This document shows positions 10,234-20,181 of a stretch of 64,000 nucleotides of DNA, piece by piece. The DNA is from Diploptera punctata (taxonomy: Eukaryota > Arthropoda > Insecta > Blattodea > Blaberidae): contig JASPKZ010007542.1 of NCBI GenBank assembly GCA_030220185.1, positions 186,001-250,000 of the forward strand, read 5' to 3'. The notes beneath the pieces were generated by a model. That model ran no database searches. It was not told where the DNA came from and saw nothing but the letters and a program-made list of their open reading frames with translations. A program made the translations under genes and the position numbers. The stretch's first letter is position 1; each line of letters opens with the position of its first letter.

Positions 10234-10236
<3 letters not shown>
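9918..10236 (-). mobile_element. SINE-A, full-length copy, minus strand
   Basis: It starts with the tail (GTAATTCTGCCCGAAGGCAG) and ends with the head (CGAGACCGCAGCGGTGGAC). The (GAT)n tract and the GAGGAAAAACCCCGATAAAA body are present. A CA/TA microsatellite (10237-10270) follows the head. Confidence 0.9.
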
Positions 10237-10270
<34 letters not shown>

Positions 10271-10275
<5 letters not shown>

Positions 10276-10509
10276 CATCTATGTCTATAACTACGTACAC
10301 ATTGATACACATCTACACTCATGGTACATATGGTATGTACTGTATGAGATCTTGTGTTATCAAGCATTATCAAAAAGTAGAATCCATACAAGCCAAGGGT
10401 ACGGCATATTAAAAAATAATGTCTTTATGTAAACATTAGTATTCAATGACTTTCTCTGTCTGAAAATGTATAGCAATGGCAGCTATAATCAGACCGCTTT
10501 CAAATATAT
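10271..10509. other. No recognisable feature
   Basis: Unassigned sequence. Confidence 0.4.
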
Positions 10510-10660
10510 AATATTTAAAAACTAGAAAGCGGAATTCGTTCCACAATGCCGAGGACTTATTTGTATTGGTATTGACTGAATGGCGGGAGGGATGAGATGA
10601 GGTGTATCACATGTCTGCATACCAATCGGGCGACTCTTCTTGTAATACAAATCTTCGTTG
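10510..10660 (+). repeat. Dispersed repeat Q, partial, plus strand
   Basis: Shares GAAAGCGGAATTCGTTCCAC and AGGTGTATCACATGTCTGCA with the fuller copy at 52595-52970 (+). An inverted partner lies at 11796-12088, and the mariner-type element at 10661-11789 sits between them. Confidence 0.65.
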
Positions 10661-11789
10661 TTTTTCAGGTTCATCACAAAGTATGCTGGCCATTGAAGAA
10701 AGAATAACAGTTGTTTCTGCGCGATTGGGATTGGTAAGATATGAACAAGTGTGTCAGGAATTTGAACGAAAGTTTCACAAACCAGCACCTACTAGAGCCA
10801 ATATCCGGATGCTGGTGAACAAATTTAGAAGAACAGGAAGTGTTCTCGATGAAAAACGTTCAGCAGACCACAGACCTCTGTAAATGATGTTGAACGTATT
10901 CAGCACGCGATTGAACGCAGTCCAGACGCGTCGACTCGCAGGCTCAGTATTGAACTGGACATTCCCAGGACAACAGTCTGGAGGGTTTTGAGGTTTAAAC
11001 TCAAGAAACGTGCATACCATCTGCAAGTGCTACATCACTTGGAACAGGAAGATTATGCTGCCCGTCAGGCTATGTGCCATTATTTGCTTCAGGCTGTTGC
11101 TAATGAAAATCGAATAAACAATATAATTTTTTTGTGACGAGGCTACATTACACATTTGTGATCGTGTAAATAGGCATAACTGTCGAATATGGGCCGACGA
11201 GCAACCTAATGCTACATATGAATGACAACGAGATACACCAAAAATTAAGGTATGGCTAGGTGTAACAGCAACAAAACTCTACGGTCATGTTTCAAGAACC
11301 CACAGTCACTGGAGTCACCTACTTGGACATGCTTGAACCACAGCATACGAAGGATGGTGTTTTACACTCTGTTATCTTTGAGCAAGATGGCACTCCACCG
11401 CATTTCGCTCTGTGTGCGCGTGCCTATCTCAATGCAACATTTTCGGGTCGCTGGATCGGCAGAACTGCGCCAAGAATGTGGGCACCAGGCTCACCAGACT
11501 TAACCCCACTTGATTTTTTTTGCGTCCCATGTGTACAAGACTAAGGTTCGTGATCTTCCTCATTTAAGGGAACGCATTTTCAAGGCAGTAGCAGCTATTA
11601 CAGCACGACATCTGCGTAATGTGTTTAGAGCAACAATGCAACTCTGGGAGCAATGCCTCGAAATGCAAGAGGGACAGATTGAACTGTACTGAAGATTGTT
11701 CACAGACATCTGACAAATAACATATGTAACAGTCATGAACGTTGGTCAATGCTTTCATAAAAATGGATCGAGACTTTTGGACCACCCTG
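10661..11789 (+). mobile_element. Mariner/Tc1-type DNA transposon, left end missing
   Basis: The right terminus reads (reverse complement) CAGGGTGGTCCAAAAGTCTC and is followed by TA at 11790-11791, as expected for this superfamily. No matching left terminus occurs upstream; repeat Q abuts the transposase region directly, so the left end was lost. Confidence 0.8.
10683..11692 (+). pseudogene. Mariner/Tc1-type transposase, frameshifted
   Basis: Fragments of one transposase occur in order across three frames. The N-terminal helix-turn-helix begins MLAIEERITVVSARLGLVRY (10683), with RANIRMLVNKFRRTGSV after it. The central part includes HICDRVNRHNCRIWADEQPN (about 11150-11210). Then come FEQDGTPPHFAL-type sequence (about 11380-11410), SPDLTPLDFF (about 11490-11520), and the C-terminus RDLPHLRERIFKAVAAITAR to the stop at 11690. 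The catalytic acids of the DDD triad are recognisable in pieces, but multiple frameshifts and stops rule out activity. The product would cut and paste the element at TA sites. Confidence 0.85.
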
Positions 11790-11795
11790 TACATT

Positions 11796-12088
11796 AATAC
11801 ATACTTAGGTTATACATTGCTTGCAAGATAATGAAAAGTTTTAAGACAAAGATTGTCCTATCGCATGCACATTTGTTTTCATTTTTGGTGGTATTTCATT
11901 ACACGTAAGATCAGGTCGCGCAATATCAATTTTCGACGTACTCTACAATAACTTCACTTTTTTACTAAATGAAACGTGGTTTACTGCGATCTGAGTCTGT
12001 CTTTCTACATGACAGAGCTCTTTTCATAGCCCAGTAGGTATGCAGCTATGTGATACACCCTATCCCACCCCCTCACGCGCGTTCTTGT
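11796..12088 (-). repeat. Dispersed repeat Q, minus strand
   Basis: The reverse complement aligns throughout with 52660-52960: GGGTGTATCACATAGCTGCA, GAGCTCTGTCATGTAGAAA, then the AT-rich tail ending near CTAAGTATGTATTAATGT. No coding sequence is evident. It directly follows the right end of the mariner-type element. Confidence 0.75.
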
Positions 12089-12352
12089 AGCAGTAGTAGT
12101 AGTAGTAGGGCTTTATTAGACAAAAAGTAAGATATTTACAAATATGGTTCGCACGGGCAATAAGCCGTAAGTGCTGTTGACAGTCCGTTACAATAAAGTA
12201 ATAATTGGTAATAGTATAAAGAAAAAACATTACAATTACATAAAGAAAACACAATCATATTAAAATTACATAATAATACAACAGCATTATACATTAATTA
12301 AGTTATGTATAATTATTAAGAATTAATGGTATTGCATTTTGATAACATATAT
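12089..12352 (-). mobile_element. LINE-2b 3' UTR with (CTA)n tail
   Basis: In the minus direction this follows the LINE reading frame and ends in a CTA repeat at 12089-12107. Near the end it has TTGCCCGTGCGAACC, similar to the position of GGCCCGTGCGCAATG in the 3' UTR of the LINE at 53-56 kb. Confidence 0.6.
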
Positions 12353-12916
12353 TTATTCAGGAATGAGTGTTGTTCTTATTTTCCGCGTTTTCTCCAGACG
12401 TTTACCCAAGTTTATCCAATTTTCTGGATTTACCATTAACTCGTAGCATGCCAATCTTTCACGATTTGAATTTAGAAATCTTTCCGGTAATAACTGACGT
12501 CTCCAATATTCTAAATCATCATATTTTCCTAATATATGTATCTCGTCTTCACAGTTCCCGCACATTGGACATATTCGCATGTCGTCGCTAATTTTTAGAA
12601 ATTTCCATGTCCCTAGCCTAAACCAAGCAAGCCCTGATCTCTCTTTAAATCCTAGGTTGAGTATATAAGATTATTTTCCCCAAACGTATTTTAGGTCTCT
12701 TTATAAACACAGTGAGCGTTTTCCCGTAGATTCGGCGAAAATATCTTGTTGGTTTATATCTAAGTATCTCCTCCTTAGCGTTCTTGTATAGTCTACACCA
12801 ATACAAGTAAGCCTTCGACATTGTGGAATAGATTCCGCTCTCTGATAATAACGAGTATTGGTACCAGAAGGTTCACAAAGATCTCTCCGTACACGTATAC
12901 GGCCTTCAAAGCTCAT
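12353..12916 (-). pseudogene. LINE-2b C-terminal region, broken
   Basis: The minus strand encodes the C-terminus of a non-LTR retrotransposon protein: GLAWFRLGTWKF, then a zinc-knuckle-like ICPMCGNCEDEIHI, then LLPERFLNSNRERLACYEL (12353-12600). The corresponding LINE at 53.4 kb has AIAWFHLGGWMAH, CPLCDDHENWQHII and MLPERFLKSDRGRVACWDL, so these are two members of one family. Upstream, 12701-12916 is another frame with YYQRAESIPQ, a sequence also found as DNA at 10.5, 52.6 and 56.0 kb. Stops and a frameshift near 12660-12700 separate them. Only the 3' part of the element is present. Confidence 0.8.
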
Positions 12917-12921
12917 TAACC

Positions 12922-13130
12922 CTTAAATTGGCAATATATTCCTATAAAATAATGTTTCATGTATTTAATAATGTTAATAAAATAGAAAACGATTGATTAG
13001 AAATCACTTAAATTTATGTCGAAATACGCAATATTCAGTAATAACCTACATTTTCACGTGATGTTTTCACTGCTATTCGACACGTTAAAACAATGGCATG
13101 CAATATCAGTGTTTCATCAATTTATGGGTA
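12922..13130 (-). mobile_element. piggyBac-like MITE, minus orientation
   Basis: TTAA at 12918-12921 is followed by CCCTTAAATTGGCAATATA. The interior has TTTCACTGCTATTCGACACG, matching TTTCACTGCGGTCCGACACA in the 37364 copy. The far end is worn (CAATTTATGGGTAA). Confidence 0.7.
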
Positions 13131-13437
13131 AAAGTAAATTTCGATTTGTCTCTGAAAACAATCTCCATTGGTAAAGAATCCTGTTTACGTGGGTCTGTGA
13201 AAATCTCAGCCGGGATTCTTTGTGCTGACATATCAAATGAGGAGCTTCAAAGGGGATTATAATCTTAACACTACATTTTTCACTACATTTCTTACGTCTG
13301 TCCACAAATAACACTCCAATTGTTGAAACATAATTGTAAATATGGCTATAAATTATGATCTATGTAAAGCTAATATGACATGATATTCATATAATATATT
13401 TATTGGGAGTTTACTTTATGAAAATGCATTATGTTTG
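13131..13437. other. No recognisable feature
   Basis: Unassigned AT-rich sequence. Confidence 0.4.
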
Positions 13438-13587
13438 TTTACTAAATAAAACTATCAAAGTTTTATATGGTTTTCATAATTTGTTTTCTTCTTTTAAAGA
13501 CATTACAGTGTATGGAAACAGCTGTTACGATTGTTGAATAAAATGTTTATGAAATTCATAAAACTTTGATAGTTGTATTTAGTAAAT
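13438..13587. mobile_element. Short foldback/MITE-like element
   Basis: Inverted termini of about 29 bp: left TTTACTAAATAAAACTATCA, right (reverse complement) TTTACTAAATACAACTATCA, continuing AAGTTTTAT in both. Total length is about 150 bp with no coding capacity. Superfamily not assignable. Confidence 0.7.
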
Positions 13588-14064
13588 AAAGATATTTATC
13601 GTATACCGCTGTTTTCTTCTTTTTACACCCTTGTCCGGAGCACCATTTGTGTCCACATCTCTCTCTATCGCCTCCCACATCTTTTAGGTAACAGAAGAAC
13701 TAACATAAACGTGGAGACAAAGCGAATGGAATGGACATCATCAATCAGCGCTGCCACTTGTGCATCTGATGTTTCATTTAGATGTCTTATTGCTCTACTT
13801 TAGTTTCTGAGAACACAAAATAGAAATGTCTTACTACATATCATTGTTAAAACTTGTCTGTAAAAATTGATAATTCAGGATACACTTCAGTTTCAGGAGT
13901 TCTTGAAACTTGATTTATTTATTCAGAGAGTAAGAAACACATTGTATTTGGCTTAAACAATGCGGTATATTTTTATTTTATTATTTAGAACTGATTGTAA
14001 CATCTGAAGGTCATACGGGGTCTATTTATTTATGTTTTTTATTAATTTTATATTACTTTGGAAT
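13588..14064. other. No recognisable feature
   Basis: AT-rich; the 76-codon frame at 13573-13803 has no recognised similarity. Confidence 0.4.
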
Positions 14065-14225
14065 GACGAATAAGACGATGGGTCTGGTAATGAAATTTCG
14101 ATGCAGCATTTGCCTAGACGATTGACGTAAACCACGAAAAAACTCTGCACAATTTGTCGGGACTGTTGTTTGAATCCAGGATCTCATAAGCACGAGTATC
14201 AAACGCTATCGCTTATCCCTTAAGA
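14065..14225 (-). mobile_element. SINE-E, minus strand
   Basis: The reverse complement has a pol III-like head (GGGATAAGCGATAGCG, B-box region GATCCTGGATTCAAACAAC) and the family tail GCAAATGCTGCATCG, AAATTTCATTACCAGACCCA. The tail is shared with the copies at 15595 and 15845. Confidence 0.65.
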
Positions 14226-14316
14226 CGTATACAGCAAGATATATTGGTTTCATTTATTTAATATTTTTAATAAAACAGTAGCAAAACAAACGAGTAGAAA
14301 TTCTTATGGCGACATT

Positions 14317-14969
14317 TTGATCAACGTTCCTTGATGTTGCGTTGGGTTACGTTGAAATTGCTAGCTACAAAGCACAATTTGAATAGGTGTAGCATGATCA
14401 ACGTTCATTGACGTTTATGGGTGCTAGCTCACTATTGTCACTACCGAGAACTGCGAAGGCTCATAGTCAACTATTTGATGAACTTACACGAATTTATTTG
14501 CATTTTTATGTACTGTATTTAAAGAAGGGACACTTGTTAAGGCGAAATATGATAAATATACTTGTTATGGGAGTACTTACATTGTAAAATATTTGCTATT
14601 TCTATCCAAAAAAACCTTCTTTTTCCCCTTATTTTTACATTCTGGTTGATTTTTGTTGTATATAAATTCGTACGATCGCACAAACTTAATAATTATTAAA
14701 ATGTCAAAATATTGTAATTTATTGGCTTCAACAAGATCAAGAACAATCAGTTGGAAACAAATGAAATGTGCGAATCGTTAATGTCATGTGATTTGAACGA
14801 TATAACATTACATTTGCGTTTGTTGAAGCTTGACTTTGTCAATTTACAGCCAACGTCATCATGCGGCTTACCTTGCAAACGTTCATCATAATACGATACG
14901 TTGAAAATGTACTTAATTAACATGAACGAACTCAAACGTAAATCAACGCAACATCAATGAACGGTGATC
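14317..14969. mobile_element. Unclassified DNA element with ~36-bp inverted termini
   Basis: The left end TGATCAACGTTCCTTGATGT and right end (reverse complement) CGATCACCGTTCATTGATGT continue for about 36 bp with roughly five mismatches (both proceed TGCGTTG, TTACGTT). A further copy of the terminal motif, GATCAACGTTCATTGACGTT, lies inside at about 14397. No transposase frame is present in ~650 bp. Confidence 0.7.
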
Positions 14970-15594
14970 GTAATTCGAACATAAAATAGGTGGCGAATTA
15001 CTCAATATACAGCTGGAAAACAATTTGTATGTATTAAAGGTAATGATTGCAAACGAGATGGTATAAATCATTCAACTGTTTGTATGTAGAATCAAGAAAA
15101 ATGACGGAATTCTTACTTTTGAATATAGCCCACTTTTAGCAAATAAACATCCTTTTCCTAGATAACTTTAGTTTTCACTGCAGTCCGACACATTTAATTA
15201 ACTTACACTACAATTTATTGTTTCATCGATTTAAGCGTTAAGCCAACTCACGTGATGTTTAGCATTACTTCAGTCCATAAAAGTTAACTATCGTAACGTA
15301 CATTGATGCAATACTTATTTTGGCACATTAACATAAATATGATTTTTTTAATCATGTGAGTACTGTATTTTTAACACGGTACATTACTTGATTAATTTAC
15401 TTATACTATTCCTTTAATTTCATAAATGAGTTAATGTGTTCTAGGTTAATAATTTGTAATTGTTATAATTTAAGGTCATATCCCAGATGTATCCAGTAGG
15501 CAGTGAGATTGTACTGTTTGTATTTTTTTTTGTATCAGATGATTTAATTTTAATGACTATGAAATTGTAGTTACGGCAAAATGTATTTTGTTAA
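14970..15594. other. Unassigned; includes a piggyBac-like MITE fragment at about 15170-15241
   Basis: The fragment has TTTTCACTGCAGTCCGACAC and ends CGATTTAAGCGTTAAG, matching one end of the MITE family on the minus strand. The other end is absent or unrecognisable. The rest has no recognised feature. Confidence 0.5.
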
Positions 15595-15720
15595 CTTAAT
15601 TTCAACCCAGCATTTGCCCTGGCCACTGAGGATAACCAAATATAAACCTGAGTCAATTAGTGGTCTGAACTTGGGACTTTCCGAATACGAGTATGAAACG
15701 ATATAACTTAATAACTGTAA
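15595..15720 (-). mobile_element. SINE-E, minus strand
   Basis: The reverse complement carries ATACTCGTATTCGGAAAGTC, CTCAGTGGCCAGGGCAAATG and CTGGGTTGAAATTAAG, colinear with the copies at 14065 and 15845. The head is worn. Confidence 0.6.
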
Positions 15721-15844
15721 TTTTGAAAAATAATTGAAAGTTTAGATCTACAAACGAATTAAAATACAGTATTTAAAAACCCAAATATTTGAAGACAGAT
15801 AGAAAAATAAAAAATGTCAGAATACAACAATGCAAAAACAAATT

Positions 15845-16010
15845 GCAGACTGAGTTAGTACAAACGGTTATTTTGAGACTAGTATTCGGGAAGTACTGAA
15901 TGCAATCCCGATGCCGATCAGTATGACGGTTCTTTTGAAGTTATTCTCAGTCGTTATAAAAAATGCTGGGTAGAGGTTTCATTACCAGGTCCCATTTCAT
16001 AAGGCCTATA
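15845..16010 (+). mobile_element. SINE-E, plus strand
   Basis: The head has a degenerate A box (GAGTTAGTACAAACGG) and B-box region (TACTGAATGCAATCCCG). The tail is AAAAATGCTGGGTAGAGGTT, TCATTACCAGGTCCCATT. It is the clearest of the three copies within 2 kb. Confidence 0.65.
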
Positions 16011-16297
16011 CTAATTTCACATTACTGTACTATTAAATCTGTAATTTTGTGCAGATAACAAACGGCAACAATAAAAATGCACAGCCTATTAGGTTTGATT
16101 TATTGAAAATGTCATTATTGTAATTTATAAAAACCTTCGAACCCTGCCAGAAAATCGTGATCTAAGGCACTATAGTCAAATCGTCATAGGTCCAAGACCT
16201 TCGCCAAAAAAGTGAAGCGAGGACGGAGTATCTGTCTTGATCCGTTTCCTACATACGAAATGCATAGTTGGAAAATATACAGTTTATTTATTTTTGC

Positions 16298-16897
16298 ACG
16301 TAGAGCGTTCTGTCGTACTTACAGCAATGGCGACCATGATTGAAAGTTCAATTTCCTAAATTTCGGGGTTACCAACCTATAAATTACTAAATAACTATAC
16401 TGTAATATTACAAATTACCCACCTAGGGTGCGAAGTAAAACCACTGCCCTTTATGTATACTACGTACAATAATGGAACTAAAAGGTGCTGTTAATATACA
16501 TTTATAGGAAACAAATCACTGCATTTAAAAGAACTGAACTTCATTTGAAACAATATAAAAAAATAAATTTGTATTGCCGCCATTTTATCCCTGATTGGTG
16601 TCACCGTCTGCTTTAGTCTCAACTGAATTATTTTCGGCATTTACCGTATAAACATTGGCCACACTGTTGACGTTAGTCAGTTGTTTATAATGAACGCAAA
16701 AATTTCCAACAAATATGTTATTATTTTACTGTTATTTATTATTTTGAAACACCATCGTGCAAAAAAAAGTACAACGCACTTTTATGAAGTGTTTTACAGA
16801 ATCTCGGAAATTAAAAACCTCGCTATCGCACTGCTTTTAATCATTTCCTCGCTTCTGCAAAAACCACTTCCCTAAGCTCGCATTGTAATATACAATT
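16298..16897 (+). repeat. Large inverted repeat A, arm 1 (uninterrupted)
   Basis: Matches the reverse complement of 19548-20545 over its whole length once the two insertions in that arm are removed. Shared landmarks are GCGTTCTGTCGTACTTAC, CCACTGCCCTTTATGTATAC, AACATTGGCCACACTGTTGA and CATTGTAATATAC. It holds the empty sites for the piggyBac-like MITE (TTAA at 16491-16494) and for SINE-B (GTTTC opposite about 16758). Class of the repeat is unknown; no protein is encoded. Confidence 0.85.
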
Positions 16898-16904
16898 ACG
16901 GAGT

Positions 16905-17160
16905 ATTTGACAGGTTTTACAATGTTTCAAAATATCTTCCGGCACCCAATTAATCTACTGTCATTCTCCTCCACCTCCCTCTGTCATTCCAATCTCCATC
17001 CTCTATTTCTTTTTCCCTCACGATGCTCAAAACATTATCAATTCACATTACTTTGGTTGTCTTCTTCTACCAAGTGGCACCCATTCTAGTACTCTTCTTG
17101 GGAATCTGTTTTCTGTCATTCGTTTTACATCATCATGCCACTTTAATGGTTTTTTTAAAT
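16905..17160 (-). pseudogene. LINE C-terminal remnant (family 3)
   Basis: On the minus strand, pieces in different frames read DDVKRMTENRFPRRVLEWVP, LGRRRQPK, and further down EDGDWNDREGWRR. This is the usual C-terminal tail of a non-LTR retrotransposon protein with the Gly-Arg-rich segment. It is badly frameshifted and is a different family from the one just upstream at 17189. Confidence 0.6.
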
Positions 17161-17188
17161 CATCATCATCATCATCTGCATTCATGGA

Positions 17189-17880
17189 TTAGGTCTGTTG
17201 ACCCGTTCCGACTTCAGCCCATCTCTTTCTAGGTTTGCCCACATCTCGGGTGCCTTTAGGTTTGTATTTTGTTATTTGTTTTGGATATATATCTTCAATC
17301 ATTCTGTCTATGTGTTGCCTCCATTTTTGTCTATATGTATCTATTTTATCAGTTATTGCAAATATTTCAAGTTCCTGTCTTATTTGTGTGTTCTTGATTC
17401 TGTCTTCCTTAGTGCACCCTTTAACAGATCTCAAAAATTTCATTTCTGCCGCCGTTATTCTACTTAGATCTTGTTTTTTATGTATCCAGGCTTCTGAACC
17501 ATAGAGCAGTACCGGTACTGCCAATGTTTTATAAAATTTCAATTGGGTCTCTCTTGTTGTTTTATTATTTAGTGATCGTTTTATCGTACCACATATTCCC
17601 TGGAATTTTGATATTTTATTAGTTATATCATTATCATAATTAAATGAAATGTCACATTCTAGATAATTGAGATGGTTCACCTGTTCTATGATTTTGTTTC
17701 CTATTACTATTTTGGATCTGATTTGATTTTTCCCTTGGAATACCATTACCTTAGTTTTTTCTTGTGGATATTTTGAGATTATATTGTTCACATATATTAT
17801 GCAATTTAAAAATATTCCTTTGAAGCTCGTCTTCCGTATTTGCTATTATTACCTGGTCATTAGCATATAATAACCAGGTT
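17189..17880 (-). pseudogene. LINE reverse transcriptase C-terminal half (family 4)
   Basis: Minus-strand RT fragment. The catalytic box occurs as YANDQVIIANTEDELQ near 17830-17880, where family members have YADDQ, so the first catalytic Asp is replaced by Asn in this copy. A 200-residue open stretch follows (17189-17791): TKVMVFQGKNQIRSK, KFYKTLAVPVLLYGSEAW, AAEMKFLRSVKGCTKEDRIK and GTRDVGKPRKRW. The open frame begins after a break, and the 5' two-thirds of the element is absent. The protein would have been RT-endonuclease; this copy cannot be active. Confidence 0.8.
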
Positions 17881-18091
17881 TTTTTTAATGAAATATATAA
17901 TTGAATTGTAAAACGTTTGAACATTCATATTTTGTTGAATTATGCTGTTTCTTAATTTATCTCTTCTAGAAATCCCAGCTTAACATATGACAGTACCTAT
18001 CTACAAAGGTGAATTTATAGAACACGATAACGGTACAGAATGTATACATCGGGGATGTGTCGCTACATCTTTACTAATGAAAGGTATATTA
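17881..18091. other. No recognisable feature
   Basis: Short unassigned stretch before the hAT-like element. Confidence 0.4.
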
Positions 18092-18200
18092 CAGTGGTGA
18101 GGCGTCAATGGAAGCGGCGCTTCCTTATATTTGTTACAAAAATAAACTATTTGAAATATAATTTAAAATTCTTATGTTAAAAAGTTGAATTCATTAAAAG

Positions 18201-18239
<39 letters not shown>

Positions 18240-19090
18240 AAATAATTTATAAGTTAAGTCTGTACGCTAGTGTCACCTATCGGAGGTTTCCCAAATTACA
18301 TCTTCCGTTCCTGGTGACTTGGTTGCGCCAGGCGTAGACGCGTCTTATCGTTAACATTCTATGTTAAAAAAGAAAAGCGAAGTTCGTTGCCCTTAGTATT
18401 GAAATACCAGTTTTATTCATTTTATTTAGTTTAATTGTTTATAGTATATGCCTATAGTTTGTATGTTACATTTTGTGACCTTGTCACTAGAGAAATAGTA
18501 TGAATGGAAATAATGACTTTTCAAGTGTTTCTTGTAATTTATTTTATTCCGCGTTTTGTCTTGAGTGTATCGTTTAGAAGAGAACTAGCGAAAGTTCAAA
18601 CGGAGTTACAACAGTATCATGAACCTGCAATATGTGTGTGTGCTATTGAAAGATGTTTACAACACCCGTTACATTTCAAGACAAAATAAAATTAATAGAA
18701 AGTTGTATATCTACACAGTCTCTCACTGAATTAAATACTCAATATAAAGGCCGTAAATTTTTCACAGGACATTTCAGTCCAAATTCCTATCAAATTATCC
18801 CTTTGTTACGTGGTTGCAATAATCTCAAAAAATTATTCTGCTGATTGTGTCTTTTGTTCTCGCCTGAAAAGAACGTTTCGAACAAGACAGGTTTTGAGGA
18901 TTTAAATAATTTTCATAATGCCCAAAAAGGACTCAAACTCTCATTTCATCATATATCAAGCCTTAAGCAATTGAAACAGTTTGGTAAAACTATAATTGAA
19001 TTATGTCTGCCATCTCTTTTTAATATGTAATCGTATTTTTTTCTTTCCATTATGGAGCCTCCCTTTTTCCAAACTCACGCTACGCCACTG
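18092..19090 (+). mobile_element. hAT-like element, about 1 kb, internally reduced
   Basis: The left end CAGTGGTGAGGCG and the right end (reverse complement) CAGTGGCGTAGCG match at 10 of 13 positions; CAGTGGCGTAGC is a common insect hAT terminus. I see no clear 8-bp target duplication (GTATATTA versus GTCTGAGC), so age or a wrong end call is possible. The interior carries a TTF-type zinc finger remnant. An (AT)n tract lies at 18204-18236. Confidence 0.6.
18653..19030 (+). pseudogene. TTF/ZMYM1-like zinc-finger remnant of a hAT protein
   Basis: Two adjoining frames read KGRKFFTGHFSPNSYQIIPL (first) and LCLLFSPEKNVSNKTGFED, NNFHNAQKGLKLSFHHISSL (second). The pattern of an aromatic lead-in, C-x-L-C-L-L-F, G-F-x-D and H-x-x-S-x-x-H is that of the TTF zinc finger at the N-terminus of hAT-derived ZMYM1-like proteins. 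The dimerisation and catalytic domains are absent. A stop at 18842-18844 lies between the two frames. Confidence 0.5.
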
Positions 19091-19547
19091 GTCTGAGCCC
19101 TTCAACGTAATGACTCAAAATTTACTTTATAAGCGAGTAAAACTACAGAAAACCCTGTCCGGAAAAGTGATGGTAGTTTTAGCCATGTCCGAAGGTAGCG
19201 TAGTTGAGCCCACCAGGTATATATATATATATCCTGGGCTGATTAAGGAGATTGATGACTTAAGACTGATCCCCAATTGTTAAGACCGAGGTTGCCGAAC
19301 TATAGGTTCCACTCATCCAGAACTCAAGTGTTAGACTATTGATGTGTTAGGTTATGAATTACGAACCTTCATGTCATCGATAAAGAGTGGCATGTTTTTA
19401 TGCGATACAATTGGATATGCGAGATACCTTCCATGTAGCCGATTACTTCGCTTATATCCTACACCATCTATACCTCAACGTACTACAACTATCTTCCTGA
19501 GCAGATACTTTCCAACTTTCCTTTGGTTTATCACTTTTCTGTGAAAT
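19091..19547. other. No recognisable feature
   Basis: Unassigned; a short TA tract at 19217-19231. Confidence 0.4.
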
Positions 19548-19681
19548 AGTATATTACAATGGGAGGTTGGGAAGTGGCTTTTACAGAAGGGAGGATATGA
19601 TTAAAATCCGAGCGATAGGGAGATTCTGTAAAATAGTCACAAACATGCGTTGTACATTATTTTTTGTGCGATGGTGTTTTC

Positions 19682-19927
19682 CGATTTCCGATTGAGGGTA
19701 TTTCCATTTTTCAGCGGTTGCCCTTTTACCAGCCGGCTGCTGGCCCTTCACATCCACATGTGTTAATCACAGAGGTAGATGATCAACAGTCAGTGTAGGG
19801 GTGACATGTGGTTAGCATGTCGAGTCCCCCAGCATGAGGAAATTTCTTCCCCCATGGAGACTCGAACCAGCGCAAGTCCCGTAGCTATGCACCAAGGCTT
19901 CCTACCTTAACCGCTCGGCTATGGCGC
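19682..19927 (-). mobile_element. SINE-B with 6-bp target duplication
   Basis: The reverse complement begins CGCGCCATAGCCGAGCGGTT (a tRNA-Leu/Ser-like A box) with GCGCTGGTTCGAGTCTCC as B box, then CCACATGTCACCCCTACAC and GGGCCAGCAGCCGGCTGG. GTTTTC occurs on both sides (19676-19681 and 19928-19933). Arm 1 has a single GTTTC at the homologous place. A longer copy is at 26526. Confidence 0.85.
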
Positions 19928-20181
19928 GTTTTCAAAATAATAAATAATAGTACCATCTTCGTTGGAAATATTTGCGTTCATTATAAACAACTGACTAACG
20001 TTAACAATGTGGCTAATGTTTATACGGTAAATACCGAAAATAATTTAGTTGAGATTACAGCAGGCTCTGGCACTAATTAGTCATAAAATGACGGAAATTA
20101 CCAATTTATTGTTTCATGTTGTTTCAAACAAAGTTCAGTTCATTTAAAATGCAGTGATTTGTTTCGTATAATGCATATTAA

